A DNA stretch of 64,000 nucleotides from Chamaesiphon sp041738715 (GTDB lineage Bacteria > Cyanobacteriota > Cyanobacteriia > Cyanobacteriales > Chamaesiphonaceae): the NCBI GenBank assembly GCA_041738715.1, contig JBGSPI010000059.1, forward strand, positions 1 through 64,000, read 5' to 3'. Shown here piece after piece: positions 45,586 to 54,180 of the stretch. Made by a program: the position numbers and the translations under genes. Numbering within the stretch: the first letter of the stretch is position 1; each line of letters starts with the position of its first letter. Under the pieces are notes generated by a model. The model was not told the DNA's origin. It saw nothing but the letters and a program-made list of their open reading frames with translations, and did not search any database.

Positions 45586-45927
45586 CGATCTAATTCCTCT
45601 GTTTGATAGAGCGGACGTTAACTATTGTCCGAAAATTTACTGAGTTATATCTTACAACCTCCAGACAAATTCCGTATAAATACTGAGCGATCGTCGTCAC
45701 CTTTAATATTTAATAAAAACGTTAGGATTAAATCTACAAGTCTCGATCCGATCGAATAAAACTTCTACAAATTAGTATGCGCTTTTGCTATTAATTGTGT
45801 GAGTGTGCTAATTAAACTTATTTTTGGCGATCTTGTTTATTTGTGTGGGTACCTTAAACATACTGATGGTTAACCACTAACTGTCATAACGATCCTAATT
45901 TCACCTTGTATTGAGGAATTATTGACC
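45586..45927. other. A+T-rich divergent intergenic region
   Basis: About 340 bases lie between the NlpC gene and the pilin cluster, transcribed away from each other. It holds a perfect TGGTTAACCA palindrome at 45867-45876 and a GAGGA ribosome-site candidate at 45913. No convincing promoter pair or gene is seen. Confidence 0.3.
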
Positions 45928-46533
45928 GTGGCGACTCAACCACTCAAACATAGTCTTCAAGGTTACACCTTGCTAGAGATGATTACAGTTGTAGGAATTA
46001 TCTCGATCGTAGTTGGGATTGCAGCCCCTTCGCTACTCTCACTAAATAAACCTTTGCGCAATGGGGTATCACAATTTAAGAGTCATTTGAGTTTGGTTCG
46101 ATCGAAAGCAATTTCTAGTGGTAAGTCTTATCGAATTAAACCAATGTCAGTTACTCGATCTGATTACAAAGACAGTATACCTCGCAATTTTATCGTTGAA
46201 TATGCCGATAGCTGTGCGGCTACGACTGGATGGGTTAGAGCTTCACAATTTGACTTGGATTTACCAGAAAAGATCGGCATAACTGACGTTGCTAGTACAA
46301 ATCTGACGATTCCCCCTTCAACTTCAGTCACAGTATCCAACGATCTCAATTGGAATAGTGGTGAAGGACTTTGTTTTGATAATCGGGGAATAGTTAGTAA
46401 AACAGTAAGATTTATTATCAAAGATTTTCAGGGTTTTAATATAGCCCAAATAGCCTTGTTCGATATCACAAAGGTTGGGGGAATAGAAGCAATATTGTAC
46501 AATAAAAGTAATAGTAAAATAGATAGCTACTGA
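45928..46533 (+). CDS. Minor pilin, GspH/FimT type
   Basis: A type IV pilin-like protein. The prepilin peptidase site is G-YTLLEM with Glu at +5, followed by a hydrophobic helix (TVVGIISIVVGIAAPSLL). A GAGGA lies upstream; the GTG at 45928 is better spaced than the TTG at 45922. The globular part has a possible disulfide (DSCAATTG, EGLCFD). It is the first of three minor-pilin genes in a row, which probably prime pilus assembly together. Confidence 0.82.
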   Translation: MATQPLKHSLQGYTLLEMITVVGIISIVVGIAAPSLLSLNKPLRNGVSQFKSHLSLVRSKAISSGKSYRIKPMSVTRSDYKDSIPRNFIVEYADSCAATTGWVRASQFDLDLPEKIGITDVASTNLTIPPSTSVTVSNDLNWNSGEGLCFDNRGIVSKTVRFIIKDFQGFNIAQIALFDITKVGGIEAILYNKSNSKIDSY

Positions 46534-46623
46534 TGGAAATTCAATTAAATATTAATATTTAATTGAAACCATAATTAGTTAAAAATATTCAATTATAATT
46601 AAGCCTTTATATACTTGTTAATC

Positions 46624-47130
46624 ATGATTATGTATTACAACTCAGATCGATCTCAAATCAAAAGTGCTGAATCAGAACAAGGGTTTAGCCTAATTGAAAC
46701 GACTATTGCTTTGACAACATTAGGCGTATGCCTTGCCTATGCAATGCCACTATTTTTGTACGCAAAAGTAAATAATTCAAAAAGTGAAATTCGGACTGGA
46801 GCCTTAATTGTATCCCAACGAGTGTTTGACGACATTCGATCGAAGTCAATTAGCTCATTACCACAAAATGATGGGAACAGTAGCCCTAACACTAGTAATC
46901 CTGTCTTCAAACCCACAGATGCACAAATTGCGGCAAACACGATTCCTGAGGCAGATCAGCTAATTACGCAGGCGATGGGTCGGCAGTATCAAACAAAAGT
47001 TACTTACTGTGGTGGAGTGACTTCAGTTCCAACTATTTGTAATACTAACAACAGAAAATTCAAAGTAGAGGTAAGTTTTAATGGCTCCAAAGTATACGAT
47101 CTTGAAGGCACTTACACAGACTTCAAATAA
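46624..47130 (+). CDS. Minor pilin, PilV-like
   Basis: The prepilin site is QG-FSLIET with Glu at +5, followed by a hydrophobic stretch (TIALTTLGVCLAYAMPLFLY). About 168 residues. The frame opens at a TTG (46615); ATG at 46624 or 46630 is more likely. The C-terminus has a two-cysteine loop (TYCGGVTSVPTICN). Its last 50 bases overlap the next pilin gene in another frame, a sign of translational coupling. Confidence 0.8.
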   Translation: MIMYYNSDRSQIKSAESEQGFSLIETTIALTTLGVCLAYAMPLFLYAKVNNSKSEIRTGALIVSQRVFDDIRSKSISSLPQNDGNSSPNTSNPVFKPTDAQIAANTIPEADQLITQAMGRQYQTKVTYCGGVTSVPTICNTNNRKFKVEVSFNGSKVYDLEGTYTDFK

Positions 47131-48295
47131 AGGATTTACACTGATCGAGTTGATTGTTGGGCTAGCAATTACTCTGATAGTTGGTGGCTTGGCAATGGAT
47201 GCTTTTCTCAATGCCAGTAAAATGTTTCGTGATGACAAAAGGAATATTGATAACAATCAAAATTTATCAGCTATTCTAGAGCTAATTGGCAATGATATCA
47301 AGCAGGCCGGAGAACAAATTAATGATAGTAAATTTCCTGTAATTACGATTGAAGATATCAAACCAGGCTCTCCACTAATTATTACTGAAGGTATCAAACC
47401 AGACTCTTCAAAAATTACCATTAGGCGGGGATTAGTACCGCCATTAACCCTTTGTGAAGCAATTACCGCAAGTGGCAACCCAGCTACTACCAATAGGCTA
47501 GTTGTTGCTGATACGACTAAAATAACTAACAGTGCTAACTGCGATCCAGGGACACCATTAACTCCAATTACATCGCCAGTTACATTATCTATTCCGAAAG
47601 TCCTAGCAGATGCACGTGAATATCGGTGTAAACTTGACGATCGCAGTAGCAATCTTTGTTTAGCAACAAAGGCTAGCCCAGATCTGGAGAAAGTTCTAGC
47701 AGTGATGCATGATGGATCGGGAAATATTCGGCAGTTTGATTATGTAGACGATCAGGTTGATACAGTTGGCACTAAATTTAGTATGGTAACTGCTAATTTA
47801 TTGCCTAGTACGCCAGCCGATAATGGTTATGCTATTGGTAAACCAATTTATTTAATCGAAGAACGAACTTACACATTAGATAGTGCTGGTAATTTAAAAG
47901 TACAACGCGATGGAGGAGATGCTGAAATTCTAATTAAAGGAATAGATAAATTTGAAGTTTCTGCACGTGTTTACGGCGATAAAGATGATAAATTACCAGA
48001 TTTAATCGATCCGGCGGCAACAGAACCCTATCATGTTAATATCTTACCAAAGTCACGACGATGTGATGCTGCTATCCCCTATTATATTTGTCAATTCAAA
48101 TCTGCTTCTTTTCCCAATGATGAGTGGAAAAATCTACAGGGGGTTAAGGTTAAACTGCAAGCTAAATACGATTCTACCGGACGCTCGGTAGAACATCCCA
48201 CAAATCCTGACCTCGATCCATCTGAGGTCAAGGAGGCTAAAAAGAAGCTAAAAGCTGCGGCGGAGTTCTTCCCACGCAATGTCCTCTCGAAGTAA
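47081..48295 (+). CDS. Large minor pilin, PilW-like
   Basis: A 404-residue pilin-like protein with the prepilin site KG-FTLIEL after a short basic leader and the helix IVGLAITLIVGGLAMDAFL. The long, Cys-containing globular domain (RRCDAAIPYYICQF) is typical of PilW-like subunits at the pilus tip. The ATG lies inside the previous gene (50-base overlap). The gene is followed by an unrelated Tic20-like gene after 54 bases. Confidence 0.82.
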   Translation: MAPKYTILKALTQTSNKGFTLIELIVGLAITLIVGGLAMDAFLNASKMFRDDKRNIDNNQNLSAILELIGNDIKQAGEQINDSKFPVITIEDIKPGSPLIITEGIKPDSSKITIRRGLVPPLTLCEAITASGNPATTNRLVVADTTKITNSANCDPGTPLTPITSPVTLSIPKVLADAREYRCKLDDRSSNLCLATKASPDLEKVLAVMHDGSGNIRQFDYVDDQVDTVGTKFSMVTANLLPSTPADNGYAIGKPIYLIEERTYTLDSAGNLKVQRDGGDAEILIKGIDKFEVSARVYGDKDDKLPDLIDPAATEPYHVNILPKSRRCDAAIPYYICQFKSASFPNDEWKNLQGVKVKLQAKYDSTGRSVEHPTNPDLDPSEVKEAKKKLKAAAEFFPRNVLSK

Positions 48296-48349
48296 ATGCG
48301 GTATCCTGTTTGATATGGTAGTTTTAGTAGCGATCGGGAGTCAGATGGC

Positions 48350-48829
48350 ATGAGTTGGCAAAGTTCGCAGACAGCAGCAGACAGGTTTTTTGGGAGTTTA
48401 GTCTATTTACTGCCAATTCTGGATGTGTATGCCTTTGGCATATTTATTTTCGAGCAATTTCCGATCGTTCGAGAGTTATATCAACTACTTGGTCCGTTGA
48501 TGCTAATTTATAGCATCCCCTTTGGCAGCTTTGCCCTGTTCTTGGGACTATATATTGGTGTTGTCAACAATCCGCAAATTAGTCGATTTATCCGGTTTAA
48601 TACTCTCCAAGCAATTTTGGTCGGTATTCTTCTCTCGCTCTGTGGACTCTTGCTGAGATATGTTCTAGCTCCGCTCCTCGGCACAAGTATTGTGACTCAA
48701 GTGTTGATGAACGTGGTCTTTTTGGGGACAATTGCCTTATCGGGGTATGGAATTGTCATGTCAGCCTTGGGTAAATATGCCGAAGTGCCACAACTGTCTG
48801 ATACGGCTCGTTTATATACCAATCGATAG
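48350..48829 (+). CDS. Tic20/Ycf60 family membrane protein
   Basis: A 159-residue protein with four predicted transmembrane segments and the family features: RFFGSLVYLLPILDVYAFG, a short loop, SRFIRFNTLQAILVGILLSL and a final pair ending in a YAEVP-like tail. Its plastid relatives are part of the protein import channel; the bacterial role is unknown. It precedes rplU on the same strand. Confidence 0.88.
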   Translation: MSWQSSQTAADRFFGSLVYLLPILDVYAFGIFIFEQFPIVRELYQLLGPLMLIYSIPFGSFALFLGLYIGVVNNPQISRFIRFNTLQAILVGILLSLCGLLLRYVLAPLLGTSIVTQVLMNVVFLGTIALSGYGIVMSALGKYAEVPQLSDTARLYTNR

Positions 48830-48968
48830 TTAACCATTGACGCGATCGACCTCGATCGGTCATAATAAGAGGCTGTCTATAAATTACGCTCGGATCGGGT
48901 CAAACTTGCACAAATGTCTCACCAACAAAATTGAGGCTACCCGTACGGCATTTCCAATCATTAAATCT

Positions 48969-49331
48969 ATGACCTACGCAATTATTGAAACTGGTGGCAA
49001 GCAAATGCGCGTCGAACCAGGTCGTTTCTATGACATCGAACTACTGCCTGGAGCAGTGGACAGTGATGTCACGATCGACAAAGTATTATTACTAGAGAAT
49101 GATGGCACCATCCAAATCGGTCAGCCACTCATCACCGGAGCAACTGTTGAAGGTACGATCCTCCGCCACTACCGGGCACGCAAGGTCATCGTCTACAAAA
49201 TGCAGCCCAAAAAGAAAACTCGTAAAAAACGTGGGCACCGTCAAGAAGTTACGCGGTTGCTAGTTAATTCGATTAGCGTCAATGGTGCCATCGTCGCTGA
49301 AGCGAGTAAAGCTGAAGCCGCAGCAGTGTAA
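48969..49331 (+). CDS. rplU: 50S ribosomal protein L21
   Basis: A 120-residue protein: MTYAIIETGGKQMRVEPG start, then VLLLENDGTIQIGQP, RARKVIVYKMQPKKKTRKKRGHRQ and VTRLLVNSI. The frame extends upstream to 48837, but the family starts at the ATG at 48969; the 44 upstream codons are not conserved-looking. The ~140 bases before it may contain an autoregulatory leader. Cotranscribed with rpmA. Confidence 0.96.
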   Translation: MTYAIIETGGKQMRVEPGRFYDIELLPGAVDSDVTIDKVLLLENDGTIQIGQPLITGATVEGTILRHYRARKVIVYKMQPKKKTRKKRGHRQEVTRLLVNSISVNGAIVAEASKAEAAAV

Positions 49332-49386
49332 ATAGTTGAGTTTCAGTGGTAAATAGTCGATACAATTTTAGTAATCTGAGGTAATC

Positions 49387-49650
49387 ATGGCTTCTAAGAA
49401 GGGTACAGGTAGTACAAGAAACGGGCGGGACTCAAACGCCCAGAGATTGGGTGTCAAAAAATACGGTGGTGAAGTAGTTAAAGCTGGCAACATCATCATT
49501 CGTCAACGTGGTTCTTCTTTCCATGTGGGCAATAATGTCGGTCTTGGTAAAGACTACACCATCTATGCTCTAGTTGATGGCGTTGTGAAATTTGAGCGCA
49601 AAGGGAAAAACGGTAAGAAAGTTAGCGTTTATCCTCCTGTTGCAGCTTAG
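49387..49650 (+). CDS. rpmA: 50S ribosomal protein L27
   Basis: An 87-residue protein: MASKKGTGSTRNGRDSNAQRLG start and conserved IIIRQRGSSFHVGNNVGLGKD. A GAGG lies six bases before the ATG. The N-terminus begins directly with the mature MA(H/S)KKG form, with no cleavable Firmicutes-type leader. Follows rplU by 55 bases and precedes a strong terminator. Confidence 0.97.
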   Translation: MASKKGTGSTRNGRDSNAQRLGVKKYGGEVVKAGNIIIRQRGSSFHVGNNVGLGKDYTIYALVDGVVKFERKGKNGKKVSVYPPVAA

Positions 49651-49671
49651 AACTGTTCCAGAATTAGCGAT

Positions 49672-49702
49672 CGAGGGGTATCTGAACAGGTATCCCTCGT
49701 TT
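49672..49702 (+). terminator. Terminator of rplU-rpmA
   Basis: Stem CGAGGGGTA / TATCCCTCG with a ten-base loop and a following TTTGTG, 22 bases after the rpmA stop. Confidence 0.8.
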
Positions 49703-49966
49703 GTGTATTCAGGGTATCGATCGATCCTCTCGTTCCGCAAATTGTAGCAAATTGGGCAGACAGAAGATTCGATCGACGGCAATCAGGGTAAAATAAGATT
49801 ATTAATCTGGTGAACAGTACCCAAATTAGGATATTTGTGTCGCTGGATCGATTTAGCGAAGCTAACGCTTTGCGAACAGCGACGGTTAGAGTGCTAGCTT
49901 TTAGATACCACACCTCTTTGCGATCGCGGTACGAACTCACCAATCATCAGCTTTACTAAACTAGTC
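49703..49966. other. Upstream region of the MoeB-like gene
   Basis: About 260 bases with several CGATCG words and, at 49855-49880, a GAAGCTAACGCTTTGCGAAC repeat-like stretch related to dispersed repeats such as that at 41468. No gene or clear promoter. Confidence 0.3.
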
Positions 49967-51139
49967 ATGCTCAATCCGAATCTGGACGAGATCCAGTTAC
50001 TTCCAGAAGAATATGCCCGTTATTCGCGGCACCTCATCCTCCCAGAAGTTGGGCTAGAGGGTCAAAAACGCCTCAAAGCAGCCAGCGTGCTCTGTGTTGG
50101 GACGGGTGGACTAGGTTCACCATTACTACTCTATCTTGCCGCTGCTGGCATCGGTCGGATCGGGATTGTGGATTTTGATGTGGTTGACCACTCCAATCTC
50201 CAACGTCAAGTAATTCACGGGACATCTTGGGTCGGCAAGCCCAAAATCGAGTCGGCGAAAAATCGGATTCATGAAATCAATCCCTACTGTCAGGTAGATC
50301 TATACGAGACGGCGTTAAGCTCGGCAAATGCCCTAGAGATCATTCGTCCTTACGATATCGTCGTGGATGGAACGGATAACTTCCCCACTCGATATCTGGT
50401 TAATGATGCTTGTGTCTTACTAGATAAGCCGAACGTTTACGGTTCAATTTTCCGGTTTGAAGGACAAGCAACCGTCTTTAATTACGAAGGTGGTCCCAAC
50501 TATCGGGATTTATATCCAGAGCCACCACCACCAGGGATGGTGCCATCTTGCGCAGAAGGCGGTGTTTTGGGAATTTTGCCAGGGATTATTGGTGTAATTC
50601 AGGCAACGGAAACTGTTAAAATTATCTTGGGCAAAGGGACGACCCTTAGCGGTCGCCTCGTCTTGTATAATGCCCTAGAGATGAAATTTCGCGAGTTGAA
50701 ACTCAGACCAAATCCTGTTCGTCCGGTCATCGAAAAACTGATCGATTATGAACAGTTTTGTGGTATTCCTCAAGCAAAAGCGGCAGAAGCCGAACAACAA
50801 AGTATGCTAGCAGAAATGACTGTTACGGAACTCAAAGCATTAATCGATAGCGGTGCTGACGATTTCGTGCTGATTGATGTCCGCAATCCGAATGAGTATG
50901 AAATTGCCAAAATCCCTGGCTCAGTTCTAATTCCGTTACCAGATATTGAGCAAGGTGACGGCATTGCCAAAGTCAAAGCCGCACTCAATGGTCATCGCCT
51001 AATCGCTCATTGTAAGATGGGCGGTCGATCGGCAAAAGCTCTAGCCATCCTCAAGGAAGCGGGAATTGAGGGCACAAATGTCAAAGGTGGGATTCAGGCT
51101 TGGAGTCGAGAAGTCGATTCTTCAGTACTGGAGTATTAA
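49967..51139 (+). CDS. MoeB/ThiF-like adenylyltransferase with C-terminal rhodanese domain
   Basis: A 390-residue fusion. The E1-like domain (about 20-265) has GTGGLGSPLLLYLAAAGIG, DFDVVDHSNLQRQ and the adenylation Asp in DGTDNFPTRYLVND. It activates MoaD- or ThiS-type sulfur-carrier tails. The rhodanese domain (about 285-390) has DVRNPNEYEIA and the active-site loop HCKMGGRS, with the Cys that carries persulfide. The two CxxC zinc pairs of canonical MoeB are replaced by RPNPVRPVIEKL and EQFCG, a feature common in cyanobacterial members. A paired hairpin follows. Confidence 0.9.
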   Translation: MLNPNLDEIQLLPEEYARYSRHLILPEVGLEGQKRLKAASVLCVGTGGLGSPLLLYLAAAGIGRIGIVDFDVVDHSNLQRQVIHGTSWVGKPKIESAKNRIHEINPYCQVDLYETALSSANALEIIRPYDIVVDGTDNFPTRYLVNDACVLLDKPNVYGSIFRFEGQATVFNYEGGPNYRDLYPEPPPPGMVPSCAEGGVLGILPGIIGVIQATETVKIILGKGTTLSGRLVLYNALEMKFRELKLRPNPVRPVIEKLIDYEQFCGIPQAKAAEAEQQSMLAEMTVTELKALIDSGADDFVLIDVRNPNEYEIAKIPGSVLIPLPDIEQGDGIAKVKAALNGHRLIAHCKMGGRSAKALAILKEAGIEGTNVKGGIQAWSREVDSSVLEY

Positions 51140-51169
51140 ATTAACCGAAGTTGCTGCCTACGACCAAAG

Positions 51170-51210
51170 CGATTAAAACCACTCCTCATACTGCGAAGTG
51201 GTTTTAATCG
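51170..51210 (+). terminator. Terminator after the MoeB-like gene
   Basis: A 14-base perfect inverted repeat CGATTAAAACCACT / AGTGGTTTTAATCG with a 13-base loop, 30 bases after the stop. A+T-rich arms give T-runs on both sides, so it may work in either direction. Confidence 0.65.
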
Positions 51211-51302
51211 ATTGCAGTGCTGGAATAGAGCCAACACCCTTAACTTGAAGTCACGTTAAATTAAAAGTGTTAGCATCAATGTAGCAGTAGATGAGGGCTT
51301 CG

Positions 51303-51923
51303 ATGGTTCACGTTGCACTGAAACCACTTACCTTTGAAGAATTCCTGATTTGGGATGATGGAACAGATCGAAATTTTGAATTAATCGATGGATTTCCGAT
51401 GCCTGTTAAAGATCCTAATGCTAAGCATGAAGATTTGGCTGCGAGACTATCGGCATATATCGAAAATCTCTGTGAAACATTAGATCTCCCCTACGTCCCG
51501 CGACTATCCAAACAGATTCGACTCAAAACAGAACCAGGACAACGAGAGCGGAGTCGGAGAGGGGATATTGTTATTTTTGACAGAGCAGAGTGGTTGCGGC
51601 TCAAAGAAAGTCCTAGCTCTGCTGCTGCATACAATCCACCACCAATGGTAATAGAAATTGTCAGCAATAACTGGCGTGACGACTATCTCACCAAGTTGGC
51701 AGAATATGAGACTTTGGGAGTTCGAGAACTCTGGATCGTAGATTATGGGGCTTTTGGTGCGGCGCGATATACCGGAGATCCTAAATTGCCCACACTTTCA
51801 GTTTATGTGTTGGTGGATGGGGAATATCAAGTTCAACAATTTCGGGATAATGAGCAAGTTGAATCTTCAACTTTTCCCGATCTGAATTTGACCGCGTTCG
51901 AAGTTTTTCTGATGGCAAAGTGA
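51303..51923 (+). CDS. Uma2-family (DUF820) protein
   Basis: A 206-residue restriction-endonuclease-fold protein, a family greatly expanded in cyanobacteria. Visible are the KPLTFEEFLIWDDG start, NFELIDGFPMPV, KHEDLAARL, the RRGDIVIFD strand with the conserved Asp and PPMVIEIVSNNWRDDY with the E-x-V/K region. The ATG at 51303 is preferred over 51291. Biological role unknown; catalytic competence is not proved. Confidence 0.85.
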   Translation: MVHVALKPLTFEEFLIWDDGTDRNFELIDGFPMPVKDPNAKHEDLAARLSAYIENLCETLDLPYVPRLSKQIRLKTEPGQRERSRRGDIVIFDRAEWLRLKESPSSAAAYNPPPMVIEIVSNNWRDDYLTKLAEYETLGVRELWIVDYGAFGAARYTGDPKLPTLSVYVLVDGEYQVQQFRDNEQVESSTFPDLNLTAFEVFLMAK

Positions 51924-51932
51924 GCTTAAATT

Positions 51933-52037
51933 GGCGTTGCTGAATCAGGGTATGAAAAGTTTTGAGGCTTTAGGCTTTAGGCTTGGGGGATAAGGCAGTT
52001 CGCGAAGAAGGGAATCATACCTCAAATCAGCAACGCC
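51933..52037. mobile_element. Short inverted-repeat element (MITE) with 8-bp target duplication
   Basis: A 105-bp element bounded by imperfect 23-base inverted repeats that begin GGCGTTGCTGA and end GGTATGA. The flanks carry an identical 8-bp direct repeat CTTAAATT at 51925-51932 and 52038-52045, the signature of transposase-mediated insertion. It has no coding capacity, but inside are two short tandem GGCTTTA units. It must have been mobilised by a full-length element elsewhere in the genome. Confidence 0.8.
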
Positions 52038-52051
52038 CTTAAATTTAGATC

Positions 52052-53221
52052 TCACACACAGGCTAATGTTGGCATCAAGCGAGCTAGAATCTGTTTTAAC
52101 GCCATCGCTGTCCAGTCGATATCAGCCGCTGTGGTGCTTTTACCGAGAGTAATGCGGATTCCGCCTACCGCATCGGTTTTGGTGTATCCCATCGCCAATA
52201 GAATCGGGCTGGGAGTAAGTTTACCGCTGCTACAAGCTGCGCCAGAACTGATCCCGATGCCCGCCAGATTGAGTTGACGCACGAGCGTTTTACCAGTAAT
52301 CCCTGCTTGTCGATAATCAGCGGGTATTTGGAGACAAAAGCTCAGATGGTGAGGTAGACGGTGAGTCCGATCTCCGGTGGGAATTAGAATGGGACAATCA
52401 GCGAGTAAATTAAATAATCGATCGCGCAAGCTGACTAATCTGGCATTTTCTGTCGCTAGTTCCTCACTAGCTAATTCAGCCGCAACACCAAATCCAGCGA
52501 TTTGAGGAACGGCTTGGGTGCCAGATCTCCAGCCCATTTCTTGTCCACCGCCAGCTAGGAGTGGTTGTAGCTCCAAGCCAGGACGGATATATAAAGCTCC
52601 GCTACCTTGTGGACCATAGAGTTTGTGACTAGAAAGAGAGAGTAAATCTATTCCTAGTGCTTGGACATCGATGGGAATTCTGCCAGCAGCTTGGACAGCA
52701 TCGGTGTGGAAACAAACTTGATAATGACGGCAAATTGCCGCTAATTCAGAAATCGGTTGAATTGTGCCGACTTCACTTTGACCGTAAATTACGGAGACGA
52801 GGACGGTATCGGGACGAATCGCCGTGGCAAGATCGCTAGGATCGATAATACCATCTCGATCGACAGGTAATCTTGTGACTGTCCAGCCTCTCGTTTCGAG
52901 CCATTTGACTGGGGCTGTAATCGATGAGTGTTCGACAGTAGAAATAATCAAATGTTGGGGTGTAGAATATAAATTTGCCACGCCCATAATTGCTTGATTA
53001 TTGGCTTCTGTACCGCCAGATGTAAAGACGATCGCATCAGGATTGGCATTAATTAATGCTGCTACTTGAAATCTGGCTTGTTCAAGCGCAAGGGAAGCTC
53101 TTTCACCCCATTGATGAATACTTGAAGGATTTCCCCATTCTGTGTCAATTGCCTTGTGCATCGCCGCGATCGCTTCAGTCCGAGTTGGCGTTGTGGCACT
53201 ATGATCTAAATAAATCTGCAT
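52052..53221 (-). CDS. Cysteine desulfurase (NifS/IscS type)
   Basis: A PLP enzyme of 389 residues that takes sulfur from cysteine. YLDHSATTPTR start, FTSGGTEANNQAIMG, TDAVQAAG (PLP-binding Asp), the Schiff-base lysine in SSHKLYGPQGSGALY and the active-site cysteine in SSGAACSSGKLTPS on a group I-like loop. It may feed iron-sulfur, thiolation or molybdopterin pathways; the MoeB-rhodanese gene 2 kb away is a possible partner. A DndA role for the dndE protein at 22155 is only a speculation. Confidence 0.93.
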   Translation of the reverse strand: MQIYLDHSATTPTRTEAIAAMHKAIDTEWGNPSSIHQWGERASLALEQARFQVAALINANPDAIVFTSGGTEANNQAIMGVANLYSTPQHLIISTVEHSSITAPVKWLETRGWTVTRLPVDRDGIIDPSDLATAIRPDTVLVSVIYGQSEVGTIQPISELAAICRHYQVCFHTDAVQAAGRIPIDVQALGIDLLSLSSHKLYGPQGSGALYIRPGLELQPLLAGGGQEMGWRSGTQAVPQIAGFGVAAELASEELATENARLVSLRDRLFNLLADCPILIPTGDRTHRLPHHLSFCLQIPADYRQAGITGKTLVRQLNLAGIGISSGAACSSGKLTPSPILLAMGYTKTDAVGGIRITLGKSTTAADIDWTAMALKQILARLMPTLACV

Positions 53222-53296
53222 AAACAGAAGTTAATAATTATATTTTAGTAAATAATTGCAGATCGTGTTTTAATTATGACAAAGCTTGAAAGGTAG

Positions 53297-53342
53297 TAGG
53301 TTGTTGTGAGGGTGAGTGGATCTACCCCGTCCCAACAACCTA
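53297..53342 (-). terminator. Terminator downstream of the zinc-finger/RelE-like gene
   Basis: A 10-base perfect inverted repeat TAGGTTGTTG / CAACAACCTA enclosing a 26-base loop, with A+T-rich DNA on its 5' side. It separates the small gene from the cysteine desulfurase gene on the same strand. Confidence 0.55.
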
Positions 53343-53366
53343 ATTAATTATCAATTATTAATTAAC

Positions 53367-53747
53367 TTAACTACCTGGCTTGCAGATGTTATAGTCTTCA
53401 TGAGACAGAACCTCTTTTGGTTGAAGAATACCATCTCGCTCGAAGCATAGCATTCGATAATTTCGAGTGACTGGAATACTAATTACTAGGCGATTGTGGC
53501 GCAGCCTCTTTCCACCAAATTCTCGATAATTTCGACGATCTTGTAGACCAAGGATAATATTTCTAGCTTTGAGAACAACATGGGCAGGTAAGTTTTTGAG
53601 ATCGATCGGATCGAAGGCAAAGCTTTCATGCCAGTTCCGTTTTTGTTCTTTTTTTTCTTGAACATCTACTTCTTCTTGTAGGCAACGATGACAGATTTGT
53701 CCGTAGCCTTTATGACCGCATTGAAACATTTTTCTGCGTCTGCTCAT
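53367..53747 (-). CDS. Zinc-ribbon plus RelE-like small protein, uncharacterised
   Basis: A 126-residue protein whose N-terminus has a CGHKGYGQICHRC pattern, able to bind a metal. A highly charged linker (QEEVDVQEKKEQKR) follows. The C-terminal ~75 residues (LPAHVVLKARNIILGL, RNYREFGGKRLRHNRLVISIPVTRNYRMLCF, LSHEDYN) show the helix-helix-strand rhythm of RelE/ParE-type toxins. No antitoxin gene is adjacent, and the family may be non-toxic. I do not know a named function. Confidence 0.65.
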   Translation of the reverse strand: MSRRRKMFQCGHKGYGQICHRCLQEEVDVQEKKEQKRNWHESFAFDPIDLKNLPAHVVLKARNIILGLQDRRNYREFGGKRLRHNRLVISIPVTRNYRMLCFERDGILQPKEVLSHEDYNICKPGS

Positions 53748-54180
53748 AAAATAAACCTCGACATCTAAAGTAGTTGGTAAAAATGATAAGTAAGCAGTTA
53801 CAAATTAGCTGCATTTAAGGTTAAACGATAAAGTTAATATTCTCGATCGTTGAAGTGCTGTTTTGAACTAATAGTTGCTACAGCATTTCTAACCAGAGAA
53901 GGGTATCTGCCACTTTTGGCGCACAGAGCATTGCCAACTAAGTCAATCGACTGCAAGCACTATGTAGAATTATTTGAGTAGCTCGATCGCGATCACCTGT
54001 GGTTGTGACAACTAAATTAGCTTATCAACATTTGGGATATTCTCACCAGCCTCACGGATGTTGGTGAGCAAGATCCAAGTAATAAATGCTACAATAATTG
54101 TCACGAAGTCTAACTGTTTAGACAAAAACAGTTACTAGACAAAGTCTAGCTCTATTTTAATCTTTCTTTTAGCTTTTCCC
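53748..54180. other. Long intergenic region upstream of the PLD gene
   Basis: About 430 bases between two genes transcribed apart. It contains a hairpin, CTCACCA / TGGTGAG at 54042-54068, and a GTCTAACTGTTTAGAC palindrome-like stretch near 54108. No ORF longer than 30 codons with good features was found. Promoters are expected here but not identified. Confidence 0.35.

Noticed and set aside
51170..51210. ACTCCTCA word in a hairpin, similar to the conserved Yfr1 loop
   Set aside because: Yfr1 has ACTCCTCACAC unpaired between two hairpins; here the word continues TACT and is partly in the stem of a terminator, with no second hairpin.
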